DNA of 23,967 nucleotides from a virus. The position numbers and the translations under genes were made by a program. Below are positions 23,951 to 23,967 of the stretch, one piece after another. The DNA is taken from the IMG/VR virus record IMGVR_UViG_3300038682_000024, positions 1 through 23,967 of that record; one strand, given 5' to 3'. The notes below the pieces were generated by a model. The model saw nothing but the letters and a program-made list of their open reading frames with translations, was not told the origin of the DNA and searched no databases. Numbering within the stretch: position 1 is the first letter of the stretch; every line of letters begins with the position of its first letter.

Positions 23951-23967
23951 GATCGTGACTGGGAAAC
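23951..23967. other. Amplification primer/linker sequence at right contig end
   Basis: The last 17 bases, GATCGTGACTGGGAAAC, are the exact reverse complement of the first 17. The same primer therefore lies in inward orientation at both ends, as expected for an amplified product or a contig built from such products. Confidence 0.9.

Noticed and set aside
1-23967. Linear genome with terminal inverted repeats
   Set aside because: The repeat is primer sequence, and both ends cut through genes.
1-23967. tRNA genes, CRISPR arrays, insertion sequences or attachment sites
   Set aside because: I looked for cloverleaf-like segments, regularly spaced repeats and transposase motifs and saw none. The space is almost fully coding on one strand.

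Overview
The window is a 24 kb piece of a tailed phage with P22-like (short-tailed, podovirus-type) virion genes. Every gene I can support lies on the minus strand, so it reads from high to low coordinates. The first 17 bases (GTTTCCCAGTCACGATC) are repeated in reverse complement as the last 17. This is the fixed part of a primer/linker widely used for random amplification of viral DNA, so the fragment is most likely a virome contig ending in primer at both sides. It is neither a complete genome nor a true terminal repeat. Nothing identifies the host firmly. Base composition looks intermediate, and GCCTC/GAGGC-stem terminators followed by T-runs are common in gammaproteobacteria. No integrase, repressor, replication, lysis or tRNA gene is visible, so lifestyle cannot be judged.

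Layout in transcription order (right to left): 3' end of an unknown gene; unknown beta-rich 179-aa protein; small terminase; a 48-aa zinc-knuckle protein; large terminase; a ~64-aa unknown; P22-type portal; a 135-bp structured gap; scaffold; P22-type coat; an intrinsic terminator; a 161-aa protein with a SAP/HeH-like tail; gp4-like and gp10-like tail adaptor/plug proteins; a coiled-coil gp26-like needle candidate; a cupin-SET fusion; gp7-like and gp20-like ejection proteins; a 3146-aa giant in the position of P22 gp16; and the head-binding half of a tailspike cut off by the contig end. Genes are packed with overlaps of a few bases or gaps of a few bases, as expected of one late operon. Only the portal/scaffold gap, the coat/161-aa gap and the terS/terL gap (the last filled by the 48-aa gene) exceed 50 bp.

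The terminases, portal, scaffold and coat build and fill the capsid. The gp4/gp10/gp26-like proteins close the portal, and the tailspike binds the host. The gp7/gp20/gp16-position proteins would be packaged and ejected with the DNA. The most interesting part is that the gp16-position protein is a 'polyvalent' giant carrying a ParB-like domain, two GNAT-like acetyltransferase domains, an adenine-type DNA methyltransferase domain with an NPPF motif, and an HExxH metallopeptidase domain. A cupin-SET putative lysine methyltransferase sits two genes upstream. I infer that this phage may deliver an enzymatic takeover or anti-defence kit through the ejection apparatus.
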